The notes below the pieces were generated by a model. That model saw nothing but the letters and a program-made list of their open reading frames with translations, did no database searches and had not been told where the DNA came from. From Bacillota bacterium (lineage in GTDB: Bacteria > Bacillota > Clostridia > Acetivibrionales > DTU013), in contig JAEZCO010000007.1 in NCBI GenBank assembly GCA_023433505.1, positions 62,001 to 126,000 of the forward strand: DNA of 64,000 nucleotides. The letters are read 5' to 3'. The translations under genes were made by a program, and so were the position numbers. Positions within the stretch are counted from its first letter, which is position 1; every line of letters begins with the position of its first letter. Below are positions 8,384 through 16,432 of the stretch, in pieces.

Positions 8384-10118
8384 TAGCCGCCACCTCGCTT
8401 GAAGTCTGGGAAAGGTATATTTCCTTATAAACCCCGCAGTGGTTCAAAAGCTCCTCATGGGTACCTATACCGGCGACACGTCCGTCATCCAGCACTATAA
8501 TCTTATCGGCATGCGTGATTGAGCTTATCCGCTGGGAAACAATGATTACTGTCAGCTCCCTGCCGTCCTGCCTTATTGCCTGCCTAAGCGCCGCATCGGT
8601 AGCAAAATCCAGGGCGCTGGAGGAATCGTCCAGTATCAGCAGCTGCGGCTTCCCCACCAATGCGCGGGCGATTGTCAGCCGCTGCTTCTGCCCTCCTGAA
8701 AAATTTAAGCCGCCGTGGGACACCTGCGAGTTATAGCCCTCGGGAAGCCCAGTGATAAACTCATGAACCTGTGCGGTTTTAGCCGCCGCTGCCACCTCTT
8801 CGTCCGAGGCCTCCGGGTTGCCCCAGCGGATATTCTCTCCGACCGTTCCGGTAAAAAGCACGGCCTTTTGCGGTACCATCCCTATTTTCTCCCGCAGCTT
8901 GTCAAGCTTGTAATTTTTTACATTCACACCTTCAACGGATATCTCGCCTTCCGTTACATCATAAAACCTGGGAATCAGGTTAATCAACGTCGATTTGCCC
9001 GAGCCTGTGCCGCCAATGATTCCCACCGTTTCACCACGGTCAATGGCGGCTGAAATATTCACCAGCGCCTTGTCGCCTGTGGCGCTGTATCCAAAGGAAA
9101 CCCCGTCAAACCGGATGAACGGAGCGGCTTCATCCGTTTCACAAGGTTCAGCAGCATTGACGCTTTCAGGAATAGACGTCTTTGCCGCCAATACCTCACA
9201 TACCCGCTGGCCGGATGCATATGCCTTGGTAAATATGATTACAAGGTTCGATACCACAATCAGTGCAAGAAGGATTTGCGTTATATAGTTGACAAACGCG
9301 ATGATTTCGCCCTGTGAAAGCCTTCCTTCATTGATATGGAAGCCGCCTGTCCAAAGGATTGCGATAATAGCGGCATTCATAACAAGCGAGGTCAGCGGGC
9401 TTAGCAGCGCGGATATTTTCCCGGCATGGACGGCGGTTTGGGTCAAGTCGTCATTGGACGTGGTAAAGCGTTGTTTCTCATTTTGGGTTTTTGCAAATGC
9501 ACGGATGATACGGACGCCGGAAAAATTTTCCCGTAAGATAAGCGCAAGCTTATCCAGCTTTTGCTGGTACTTGCCGTACAACGGTGAGGTCCGGCTGATG
9601 GTGAAATACAGGATGACTGCAAAAACAGGCGTCGCGGCCAATAAAACGAGGGAAAGCTTGAAATCCAGCAGCATTGCCATAATGATTGCGCCGACACAGA
9701 TAAAGGGCGCGCGTATAACAAGGCGTATCAGCATGGCAACAGCCAGTTGAAGCTGGTTTACATCGTTCGTAATCCTGTTGATCAAGGTGGGAGTTCCGAA
9801 GCCATCGATCTCGGCATAGGAAAGGGAGGAGATATGTTCGAAAACAGCGTTGCGCAAAGTCGTGCCGAAGCCCTGTGAGGTGCGTGCTGCGTAATATTGG
9901 CATATCATTGAGCTGGCAAATCCCATGATTGACATCAACAGCATGAGACCGCCCATTTTAAGTACATAGGAGGTATCGTGCATCTTTACTCCGCGATTGA
10001 TGATAAAGGCCATCATTGTGGGCAATAATAGCTCTAATATTGCCTCAAACAGCTTGGCCGCCGGGCCGATAATACATTCCTTTTTGTATGGTTTTAAAAA
10101 AGCCGCAAGCCTGAACAT
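8376..10118 (-). CDS. ABC exporter subunit, degenerate-site half of heterodimer
   Basis: 580 aa from the ATG at 10118, chosen because GGAGG lies 8 bases before it; an in-frame ATG at 10172 lacks this. It has an N-terminal six-helix domain and an ATPase domain with Walker A GGTGSGKST, signature FSGGQ and Walker B LLILDDSSSALD, where Asp replaces the catalytic Glu. Together with the LSQGQ signature of the partner this makes one non-canonical ATP site, the hallmark of heterodimeric exporters. First gene of a two-gene operon, divergent from a LysR gene, with an AT-rich palindrome in the shared intergenic region. Confidence 0.93.
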   Translation of the reverse strand: MFRLAAFLKPYKKECIIGPAAKLFEAILELLLPTMMAFIINRGVKMHDTSYVLKMGGLMLLMSIMGFASSMICQYYAARTSQGFGTTLRNAVFEHISSLSYAEIDGFGTPTLINRITNDVNQLQLAVAMLIRLVIRAPFICVGAIIMAMLLDFKLSLVLLAATPVFAVILYFTISRTSPLYGKYQQKLDKLALILRENFSGVRIIRAFAKTQNEKQRFTTSNDDLTQTAVHAGKISALLSPLTSLVMNAAIIAILWTGGFHINEGRLSQGEIIAFVNYITQILLALIVVSNLVIIFTKAYASGQRVCEVLAAKTSIPESVNAAEPCETDEAAPFIRFDGVSFGYSATGDKALVNISAAIDRGETVGIIGGTGSGKSTLINLIPRFYDVTEGEISVEGVNVKNYKLDKLREKIGMVPQKAVLFTGTVGENIRWGNPEASDEEVAAAAKTAQVHEFITGLPEGYNSQVSHGGLNFSGGQKQRLTIARALVGKPQLLILDDSSSALDFATDAALRQAIRQDGRELTVIIVSQRISSITHADKIIVLDDGRVAGIGTHEELLNHCGVYKEIYLSQTSSEVAANE

Positions 10119-10225
10119 TTTTGTATCCTCCGCTATGGGAACTCCGTGAAAAGCTCCGGAGATACGCCGCATATTTTTCTGCGTTGCATATTTTTCTATC
10201 TCCGGTTATGATTATAGCATACGGA

Positions 10226-10243
10226 ATATTATATTTATAATAT
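10226..10243. promoter_or_regulatory. Palindrome between ABC exporter and LysR genes, candidate LysR operator
   Basis: ATATTATA-TT-TATAATAT is an 8+8 perfect inverted repeat in the intergenic region between the divergent exporter and LysR genes. LysR regulators normally bind such AT-rich dyads (T-N11-A) in the shared promoter. The surrounding sequence is also very AT-rich, so chance palindromes are possible. Confidence 0.45.
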
Positions 10244-10294
10244 CTATTTTATATATGTAATATAGGAAAATCGTATATCTTTACGGAGGCTTTT

Positions 10295-11164
10295 ATGGAT
10301 ATCCGACAACTCAAATATTTTCTTACCATAGCCGAAGAAGGTCAGATCACCTCGGCTGCGAAAAAGCTGCAAATGACGCAGCCACCTTTGAGCCAGCAAA
10401 TTAAGCTGCTCGAGGACGAACTGGGCGTAAAGCTCATGGAACGGGGCTCAAGGCATATCCGGCTTACCGCCGCGGGAGAAATCCTGTTGAACAGGGCGCG
10501 GCAGATTTTGGAGCTGTCCGATTCAGCGGTAAAGGAAATACACGATTTTAACAAAGGATTGAACGGCACGTTATCCATCGGCACCGTTTCATCCTCCGGC
10601 GCGGTACTGCTGAATGATAAAATGGTGGAGTTTCAAGAAAAATATGCAGGGGTCAAGTTTGAAATCTATGAAGGCAATACCTTTGCACTGATTGACCTGC
10701 TAAATAAAGGCATCATCGAGGTGGGCATCGTAAGGACGCCGTTTAACGCATTTAATTTTGGGTGTATCTATGCCAAGCCTGAGCCGATGATCGCCGCAAT
10801 GACCAAAAAATATTGCTGGAGCCCTAAAAAAACCAATCTATCCGTTAGCGAACTGCAGGGCAAGCCGTTAATCATTTACCGGAGATTTGAACAGCTCATT
10901 TATGAAACCTGCCTGGAGCACGGCTTCGAGCCGGAGATCCTCTGCAAGAACGATGACGCGCGCACCACCCTTTTGTGGGCAAATGCAGGGCTTGGGATCG
11001 CCATTGTCCCAAAATCCGCATTCCGATTGGCGGCAAACAATCACCTGCTTTACAAGGAAATCAATGATAAGAAGCTGCGCACTCAGATCGCTGCAATATG
11101 GTTAAAGGATAAATATATCTCCACGCTTGCAGAAAAGTTTATAGAGAATTTCGGCAGGGAGTAA
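10295..11164 (+). CDS. LysR-family transcriptional regulator
   Basis: 289 aa. The N-terminal winged helix-turn-helix (about 1-60, MDIRQLKYFLTIAEEGQITSA and KKLQMTQPPLSQQIKLLEDELG) is typical of LysR, followed by a co-inducer binding domain (about 88-289) with two Rossmann-like lobes. A GGAGG ribosome site precedes the ATG. Divergent from the heterodimeric ABC exporter operon, which it probably controls in response to an unknown ligand. Confidence 0.93.
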   Translation: MDIRQLKYFLTIAEEGQITSAAKKLQMTQPPLSQQIKLLEDELGVKLMERGSRHIRLTAAGEILLNRARQILELSDSAVKEIHDFNKGLNGTLSIGTVSSSGAVLLNDKMVEFQEKYAGVKFEIYEGNTFALIDLLNKGIIEVGIVRTPFNAFNFGCIYAKPEPMIAAMTKKYCWSPKKTNLSVSELQGKPLIIYRRFEQLIYETCLEHGFEPEILCKNDDARTTLLWANAGLGIAIVPKSAFRLAANNHLLYKEINDKKLRTQIAAIWLKDKYISTLAEKFIENFGRE

Positions 11165-11237
11165 AGCGCCGCGACGACAGCGGCATAGCCCGAATACCGC
11201 AAAGCAAACGAAGCGGGTATGTTCAGTCCGGCTATAA

Positions 11238-11286
11238 GCCGCGAATCCATTAATCCTATCGATTAACATTACCATAGATTCGCGGC
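11238..11286. terminator. Inverted repeat between convergent genes
   Basis: GCCGCGAATC (11238-11247) pairs perfectly with GATTCGCGGC (11277-11286), with a smaller inner pairing TAATC/GATTA. It lies between the 3' ends of the LysR gene and the M29 peptidase gene, where a two-way terminator would be expected, but it has no T-run on either side, so factor-independent termination is doubtful. Confidence 0.4.
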
Positions 11287-11365
11287 ATATGCTCAGCTAT
11301 CTTTACTTCCCAGACGGCAGGAAATCCCATTCTTCAGCCAGAATTCAGGAAATTCAGGCTTTATT

Positions 11366-12598
11366 TCAAATTGCAAAATTACCGTTGCGGAATACCGGAA
11401 TTTCTTCCCCGGATGCTTTGACTCCTGTGATCTCCAGGTCCTCCGTTCCGATCATAAAGTCTTCATGCATCAGGGAATCATTCACTCCCGCTTCTTCCAA
11501 TTCCTTTTCACTCATTTTTTCGGCACCCTTTATGCAAGGGTATGCCTTCCCTATTGCCAGGTGGCAGGAGGCATTTTCATCAAAAAGAGTATTGTAAAAC
11601 AATATATTGGACCTTGATATCGGCGATTCATAGGGGACCAGTGCCACCTCGCCAAGATAATGGGAGCCCTCGTCGGTTTCAATAAGACTTTTGAGGACCT
11701 CATACCCCTTCTTCGCAGTGAAATCCACGATCCTTCCCTCTTTAAAGGTAAATGAAAAATCCTCTATGAGGGTGCCATTGCAGTTCAAAGGTTTGGAGCT
11801 TACCACCGTGCCGTTGACTCCCGTCTTTTTAGGCAGGGTGAAAACTTCCTCCGTGGGCATGTTCGCCATGAACTCCTGGCCCTCGGGAGTATGGTCGGAA
11901 CCTCCGGACCAGAAATGGTTCTCCGGAAGCTCAATCTTCAGCTCCGTCCCCCTGGAATTTCGATAGATCAAATATTTGAAAGCGTTGGTGTTTAAGAATT
12001 CCATACGTCCGGAAAGCATAGTCTTGTGCTGGTCCCAGGCAGCAACCGGATCTTCCGTATCGACCCGGACAGTCATAAATATAGTCTGCCAAAGCTTGTC
12101 GACGGCTTCTTCCTCCGATAGCCCGGGAAATACTTTTACCGCCCAGGACTTTGTAGGGATTGATGCAACACACCAGGAGTTTTTATTGCTCATGATTCTT
12201 TCCGCATACTCCTTGATGGCGGTGCTTCTGGTTTTGGCGTCCTTCGCTATCCGCTTCGGGTCCACGCCCAGCATGACTTCGGGGTCTGAAGCCGCTATGC
12301 TCATAAATGCCGCCCCCTGGCGCGCATGGGAGAGATAGAATTCCTTCTGCCAGTCCGGAAACCTGTCAAAAACTTCTTCCGGCGCATATAAATACCTGAT
12401 TTTTGACAAAAGCTCATCCTTCCAGTTTAATACTACATCGCCGGCGCCTTCCATATATGCGATGCGGGCTATTATTCTGGCAAACGGTGCGCATTCTACC
12501 GGTGAAGTGATAACCAATACCTGACCCTTCCGGATGTTTACTCCGGATTTCACCAAAAGCCGTGCGTATTTTTCTATGATTGCATTCTCCATGTCCAT
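11366..12598 (-). CDS. Aminopeptidase, M29 family (AmpS/PepS type)
   Basis: 410 aa cytosolic metallo-aminopeptidase that releases N-terminal amino acids from peptides. The family signature around DEGSHYLGEVALVP and the metal-binding stretch NTLFDENASCHLAIG are present near the C-terminus, and the length is usual for the family. The start at 12598 is preferred: GGAGGG stands 7 bases before it, while the longer frame would begin with a TTG inside that ribosome site. Divergent from the HTH/S24-like gene; monocistronic as far as can be seen. Confidence 0.93.
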   Translation of the reverse strand: MDMENAIIEKYARLLVKSGVNIRKGQVLVITSPVECAPFARIIARIAYMEGAGDVVLNWKDELLSKIRYLYAPEEVFDRFPDWQKEFYLSHARQGAAFMSIAASDPEVMLGVDPKRIAKDAKTRSTAIKEYAERIMSNKNSWCVASIPTKSWAVKVFPGLSEEEAVDKLWQTIFMTVRVDTEDPVAAWDQHKTMLSGRMEFLNTNAFKYLIYRNSRGTELKIELPENHFWSGGSDHTPEGQEFMANMPTEEVFTLPKKTGVNGTVVSSKPLNCNGTLIEDFSFTFKEGRIVDFTAKKGYEVLKSLIETDEGSHYLGEVALVPYESPISRSNILFYNTLFDENASCHLAIGKAYPCIKGAEKMSEKELEEAGVNDSLMHEDFMIGTEDLEITGVKASGEEIPVFRNGNFAI

Positions 12599-12705
12599 CC
12601 TTGATCCCTCCAATTTCCAACTGCTTTTTATTTAGTTTACCATATTCTAATTATCCATACATCTATTTATTTTAAACAGCTTAAGTGAAACTTTAAATAT
12701 TTTCC

Positions 12706-12734
12706 TCAACAGAGGGATGATTTTGTGTTACAAT
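12706..12734 (+). promoter_or_regulatory. Candidate sigma-A promoter of the HTH/S24-like gene
   Basis: TCAACA (-35) and TACAAT (-10) with a 17-base spacer, about 60 bases before the start codon at 12795. The -35 box matches the consensus at four of six positions. Confidence 0.4.
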
Positions 12735-12794
12735 ACAAAGAAGCAAATTCATATGGGTAATACACGGTACCCGGCGACATGACGGAGGCATTAT

Positions 12795-13466
12795 ATGAGC
12801 AGGATGGGCCTGGAAATAAGCAAACTCAGGAAAGAGATAGGAATGACCCAAAAGCAGCTTGCAAAGCAGGTCGGGGTCACAGAATCGTTTATTATCGAGG
12901 TGGAAGCCGGAAGAAGGGTCCTCAACGGCGATCTGAGCACGAAGATATCCAAGGTGCTGCGGCATGAAGTGGGTAACCTTGATCTCTATGAAAATGATGA
13001 AAAAATCTACCGGCCGGAGCCGGCTAAAAAGGTAGAGAAGGTTATTGAGAAACCGGTCCAGGCCATCTGGAACGACGCCCTTGCCGGGGTGCTTATGGCC
13101 GTGCCCGTATATGCAAATTACAAAATGGACAATGCGGGCAAATCGAGACAGCTGCCTATAATCTCCAACAAGGTGGAAGGCTTCCCCAAAGACAAGGTTT
13201 TCTATTTAACCATTGAAGATGATGAAATGGCAGGCTTCAGAATATATACCAGCGACCTGGCTTTGGTGTTTGATACCAGGGAAATAGAAAAAGATGCCAT
13301 CTATTTAATCGAGTACGGCGGTAAAAGAGTAATAAGGCAGATCAGGCAGATTGACAATGACAAGCTGCTTCTAGTCAGCAATAAAACAGGCCTCAAGACC
13401 GAGACTTCCTCCAAAAAGGATGTCAAGATCTTTGGCCGCTTGATCCGCCTTGAAATCCTTTTGTAA
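12795..13466 (+). CDS. XRE-family regulator with S24/LexA-like C-terminal domain
   Basis: 223 aa. The helix-turn-helix lies at about 5-60 (KLRKEIGMTQKQLAKQVGVT), a charged linker at about 70-90, and a LexA/S24-like beta domain at about 110-222. In S24 repressors the catalytic serine lies in a G-D-S-M motif. Here the equivalent stretch reads EDDEMAGFRIYTSD, so the serine is replaced by Glu, and the second catalytic position falls in GGKRVIRQIR. The domain is probably a non-cleaving fold used for dimerisation. GGAGG lies 6 bases before the ATG. Targets unknown; it is divergent from the M29 peptidase gene. Confidence 0.8.
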   Translation: MSRMGLEISKLRKEIGMTQKQLAKQVGVTESFIIEVEAGRRVLNGDLSTKISKVLRHEVGNLDLYENDEKIYRPEPAKKVEKVIEKPVQAIWNDALAGVLMAVPVYANYKMDNAGKSRQLPIISNKVEGFPKDKVFYLTIEDDEMAGFRIYTSDLALVFDTREIEKDAIYLIEYGGKRVIRQIRQIDNDKLLLVSNKTGLKTETSSKKDVKIFGRLIRLEILL

Positions 13467-13467
13467 A

Positions 13468-13508
13468 TACTGGTGAAAAACGGAAAGTAATATTTTCAGT
13501 ATTCCTAA
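13468..13508. repeat. Partial copy of the MITE-like element end
   Basis: The stretch 13481-13508 matches 3805-3832 at 25 of 28 positions, identical blocks being AGTAATATTT, CAGTA and TCCTAA. With the bases just before it, it forms its own hairpin, AATACTG-GT-GAAAA against TTTTCAGTATT. It lies immediately after the stop codon of the HTH/S24-like gene and may act as a stem-loop there, though no T-run follows. Confidence 0.55.
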
Positions 13509-13521
13509 ATGAGGGCTGAAA

Positions 13522-14220
13522 TCAAGCTTTCACTCCGTGCAGTACAACTTTTTTTCCACCGCATCCGGGGAGCATATCCAGCGTGAAACCGGCTGCCGTG
13601 AGGGCGTTTCTTACTACGCTTGCTACGGTAAAAGTAGAACAGGCGCCTCCGGTTTTTGTCTTTTTTCCGATAGCCATCAGCAGCTCGGGACGCCATATGG
13701 AAGGATTCTTTTTAGGCCCGTGCCCGTCAAGAAACCAGACATCGCAGGGTTTTTCCAGAGCCTCGACCATTTCCAGCGCTTCACCGATCCAAAGCTTTAT
13801 CTCAAGGGTTCCAAAGGGCTGCTGTATTTTCATTGTATGCCAGCCTGCTGCGGTAAGATCAATGCTCCGATATGCCTCCACAAGCTTGTCGATGCCTTCA
13901 CCGGCCCGGTCCCTGAAACCATCCAGAATATTGAGCATTCTGTCGGGATTCAGAGGATACAATTCCACTGTATTATATTCAATGGACACTTTTTTCAAAC
14001 CGCTCTTTTCCAGGAACTCCATCAGCGCAATTACCACACGCCCGGCCCCAAAGCCCGTTTCTCCGATGACTAAGGGGGTCTTTGCCTCCAGCCCCATAAT
14101 AATACGCTCAAGCAGATCATTGTATCTGAAATGGATCTGCTGTGCTTCATCCAGGGCGTTGACCACATCAAAATAGCGATCATCAAAATGTTCATTTACA
14201 AGGTACGACGGTATTAACAT
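13522..14220 (-). CDS. mnmD: MnmC-like tRNA methyltransferase domain protein (MnmD)
   Basis: 232 aa, matching the stand-alone methyltransferase half of MnmC, which makes the final methylation of 5-methylaminomethyl-2-thiouridine at the tRNA wobble base. The SAM-binding motif GETGFGAGR is at about 56-64. LDGHGPKKNPSIW (about 171-183) matches the family D-x-F-x-P-x-x-N-P-x-x-W region, and TFTVASVVRNALTAAGF follows. No FAD-dependent C-terminal domain is present, as usual in Gram-positive bacteria. Transcribed in the same direction as the Dabb gene 81 bases upstream. Confidence 0.85.
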   Translation of the reverse strand: MLIPSYLVNEHFDDRYFDVVNALDEAQQIHFRYNDLLERIIMGLEAKTPLVIGETGFGAGRVVIALMEFLEKSGLKKVSIEYNTVELYPLNPDRMLNILDGFRDRAGEGIDKLVEAYRSIDLTAAGWHTMKIQQPFGTLEIKLWIGEALEMVEALEKPCDVWFLDGHGPKKNPSIWRPELLMAIGKKTKTGGACSTFTVASVVRNALTAAGFTLDMLPGCGGKKVVLHGVKA

Positions 14221-14301
14221 AAATCTCTCTCTCAGCCGGATTGCTTAACGCAGCAATCACTTATTCTTTCGTAAAACGATTCATTTCATTATTAATGCAT
14301 C

Positions 14302-14607
14302 TTAGCGATGCTGGAAATCAATCTCCAAAAAACGGGTTACTTCCTTCTTCCACCTCTGCTCAACAAAACCCACATGGGCGGGATGCTGGGAATAGGCGTC
14401 ATAGGCCGCCTGATCCGTAAACTCCATGGAAAAGCCGAAATCGTAATCGTTCTTGGCGCTTATTTGCCGCATTACCTCAAATTTTTCTACCATTGGAATT
14501 GCACTTAAAATTGCCTGGCCGTCCGATAAGAATTTTTCGGTTTCTCCGGCCTCTGTTCCATACTTCAAGCAAAATATGACCATGTGCCGTATCCTTGAAT
14601 CTGACAT
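14302..14607 (-). CDS. Dabb (stress-responsive A/B barrel) family protein
   Basis: 101 aa ferredoxin-like alpha/beta barrel. The hallmark IRHMVIFCLK strand with its conserved His, the central DYDFGFSMEF and the C-terminal Y-x-x-H-P-x-H (YSQHPAHVGFVE) fit the Dabb family. Such proteins form dimers; no enzymatic role can be assigned. The start at 14607 has GGAGG 8 bases upstream, better than the in-frame ATG at 14622. Confidence 0.85.
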   Translation of the reverse strand: MSDSRIRHMVIFCLKYGTEAGETEKFLSDGQAILSAIPMVEKFEVMRQISAKNDYDFGFSMEFTDQAAYDAYSQHPAHVGFVEQRWKKEVTRFLEIDFQHR

Positions 14608-14726
14608 CGCTTCATCCTCCATTACCTTATGGAGCCGTAACGCTTTTCGGCATCCAATGCTGATTTATTCCGTATCCGTTAACATTGCTGCCTACTATTA
14701 TATTGAAACCTGCGGCAAATAACAAG

Positions 14727-15102
14727 GCTGCAGGCTATTATTTTACTTCCGTCGACTGCCCGTCCGAAAACCAGGACTACCTGCTTGAGATTGCCGCGCG
14801 CCGCTTACGCTGCGCTCGCAATGACAGACGAGTTGGCGCTGAACTTACCGGATAATGCCCAATTTACAGGGTTAAGCCCCAGCAGGTATTCCAGCGTTTT
14901 CAAGGAAGTCTACGGAGTATCTCCGCAAAACTATCTCGTCAACTACAGGCTCCGGAAGGCAAAGGAGCTCATGCGGCACACAAACCTTACCATTAAGCAG
15001 ATATCAAGCCTTACAGGCTTTGAGGACCAGCTTTATTTCAGCCGGCTTTTCAAAAAGCATGAAAAAATGTCTCCAAAAGTTTATATCGGCAGTATCCGTT
15101 AG
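14727..15102 (+). pseudogene. AraC-family regulator remnant, interrupted
   Basis: The downstream part (about 14835-15102) encodes the second half of an AraC helix-turn-helix (LSPSRYSSVFKEVYGVSPQ, IKQISSLTGFEDQLYFSRLF). Just upstream, in a different frame, 14727-14789 still encodes AAGYYFTSVDCPSENQDYL, typical of the segment before the DNA-binding domain in sugar-type AraC proteins. Between the two lies a GC-rich stretch (about 14790-14830) that breaks the frame. The N-terminal ligand domain is missing. Degraded gene; the short open frame starting at TTG 14785 is unlikely to be functional. Confidence 0.65.
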
Positions 15103-15120
15103 GCTAGCTATGTCCTCTAA

Positions 15121-15166
15121 CGAAAAAGGACGGCCTGGCGGCAAGGATTGCCGCCAAGTCCGTCCC
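15121..15166 (-). terminator. Rho-independent terminator of the sugar ABC importer operon
   Basis: Read on the minus strand, a 16-17-bp stem (GGACGG..GGCGGCAA against TTGCCGCC..CCGTCC, one mismatch and one bulge) is followed by TTTTT. It lies about 50 bases after the stop codon of the binding-protein gene. Strong stem and T-run on the correct side. Confidence 0.85.
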
Positions 15167-15213
15167 TAACAACCACCTAAGAGGAGGGGGTCTGTGAGTT
15201 GTCCATCTGTCAA

Positions 15214-16374
15214 TTAATCGTAAAGCAGTTGTGCGATGTCAGCCTGCTCCATATTATCCTTGGTATAGAATTTGCAGCCGGTGTCGGAGTCTTCAACTTT
15301 TTCACCGTTGATGGCTTTGACTGCCAGTTCTATCGACAGATACCCGATCCTGTAAGGGTCCTGGGTAATGGATCCGGCAAACCAGCCGTTCTTTACGGCA
15401 GCCTTCTGTGCCTTGCCGGCGTCAAACCCAATGACTGTGATATTTTTGTATTTTCCCTTTGTGCGGTCAAGGTCACTGCCGTCTGTCGTAGCCGCAAGAG
15501 TGCCGTTCACCGAACCTTCGTTGGAATCAAATATCCCGATCAGTCCTTTGGTATTCAATAGTGTCTGAGCGCCGTTCTGCGCATCGGTAGCGCTGGTGGA
15601 CGGAGGTACCAGGACAAAGATGTTGACTGCCACCTTGCCTGAGCTTGAAGGCTTTGCAAACTTGTCATGTCCGGTAACCGCAACTTGTCCCGGGAATATC
15701 TCTTCCGCCTTTTTCAGCATTTCATTGACGAACCCTGTGGTACGGCCTACAACAGAACCGGAAGTGGCATCCTGGGATTGTACGCCGATAACAACGGGAT
15801 TTTCAGGTGTGGCAGCCTTCAATGCGGCATTGAAAACTGGGTCTGCCAGCATGGAATCGGCACCGAGAGCGCCTGCGTTTTCATTATTTGTGGATGCAGT
15901 CGCCTGGATGGTCCCATCCGGAGCATTGGGTACACCGGAGTCAAATCCGATAACGGGTATGCCTTTGGCTTTGAAGTCATTCAACTGCTGTACCACCGAG
16001 TTGGTGTCCAGCGCTGCAAGGGCTACAGCCTTCGGATTCTTGGCAATTGCCGCGTTGATCATGTCTACCTGAACGTTAACATCGGACTCTGAGGGAGGTC
16101 CATCAAAGGTCATGTCTACATTGTACTTGGCAGCCGCATCTTTGGCGCCCTTCATAACCGTCTGCCAGAACTGGTGCTGAAAGCCTTTTGAAATAACCGC
16201 AATGTAGGGCTTGTCACTTCCTGAACCGCCTGCGTTTGTTGTTGCGGCTGTGTCTTGCGTCTTTTCTGTCGTAGTGGCTGTTGTGGAATTCGGAGTACTG
16301 CCGCAAGCTGCCATGGCAAGTATAAATACCGAAGCAGCCAATGCTAAAGCCAAAATCCTCATAAAGCTTTTCAT
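15214..16374 (-). CDS. Sugar ABC transporter substrate-binding lipoprotein (RbsB/XylF type)
   Basis: 386 aa. The signal peptide ends in a lipobox (VFILAMAACGS, about 17-27), followed by a Thr/Ala/Ser-rich linker. The periplasmic-binding type 1 fold begins at KPYIAVISKGFQHQFW (about 57) and contains the hinge and ligand stretches GIPVIGFDSGVP and VIGFDAGKAQKAAV. Last gene of a three-gene importer operon (ATPase, permease, binding protein), ending in a clear terminator. The ligand is a monosaccharide by family; xylose or a related sugar is suggested by the upstream XylFII-LytS-YesN-like trio, but this is inference. Confidence 0.92.
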   Translation of the reverse strand: MKSFMRILALALAASVFILAMAACGSTPNSTTATTTEKTQDTAATTNAGGSGSDKPYIAVISKGFQHQFWQTVMKGAKDAAAKYNVDMTFDGPPSESDVNVQVDMINAAIAKNPKAVALAALDTNSVVQQLNDFKAKGIPVIGFDSGVPNAPDGTIQATASTNNENAGALGADSMLADPVFNAALKAATPENPVVIGVQSQDATSGSVVGRTTGFVNEMLKKAEEIFPGQVAVTGHDKFAKPSSSGKVAVNIFVLVPPSTSATDAQNGAQTLLNTKGLIGIFDSNEGSVNGTLAATTDGSDLDRTKGKYKNITVIGFDAGKAQKAAVKNGWFAGSITQDPYRIGYLSIELAVKAINGEKVEDSDTGCKFYTKDNMEQADIAQLLYD

Positions 16375-16432
16375 ACCTAATCAATCCCCCTGTTTTTTAT
16401 TTTTTTATTCTAAGCATCTTCTGCTCAAAATC

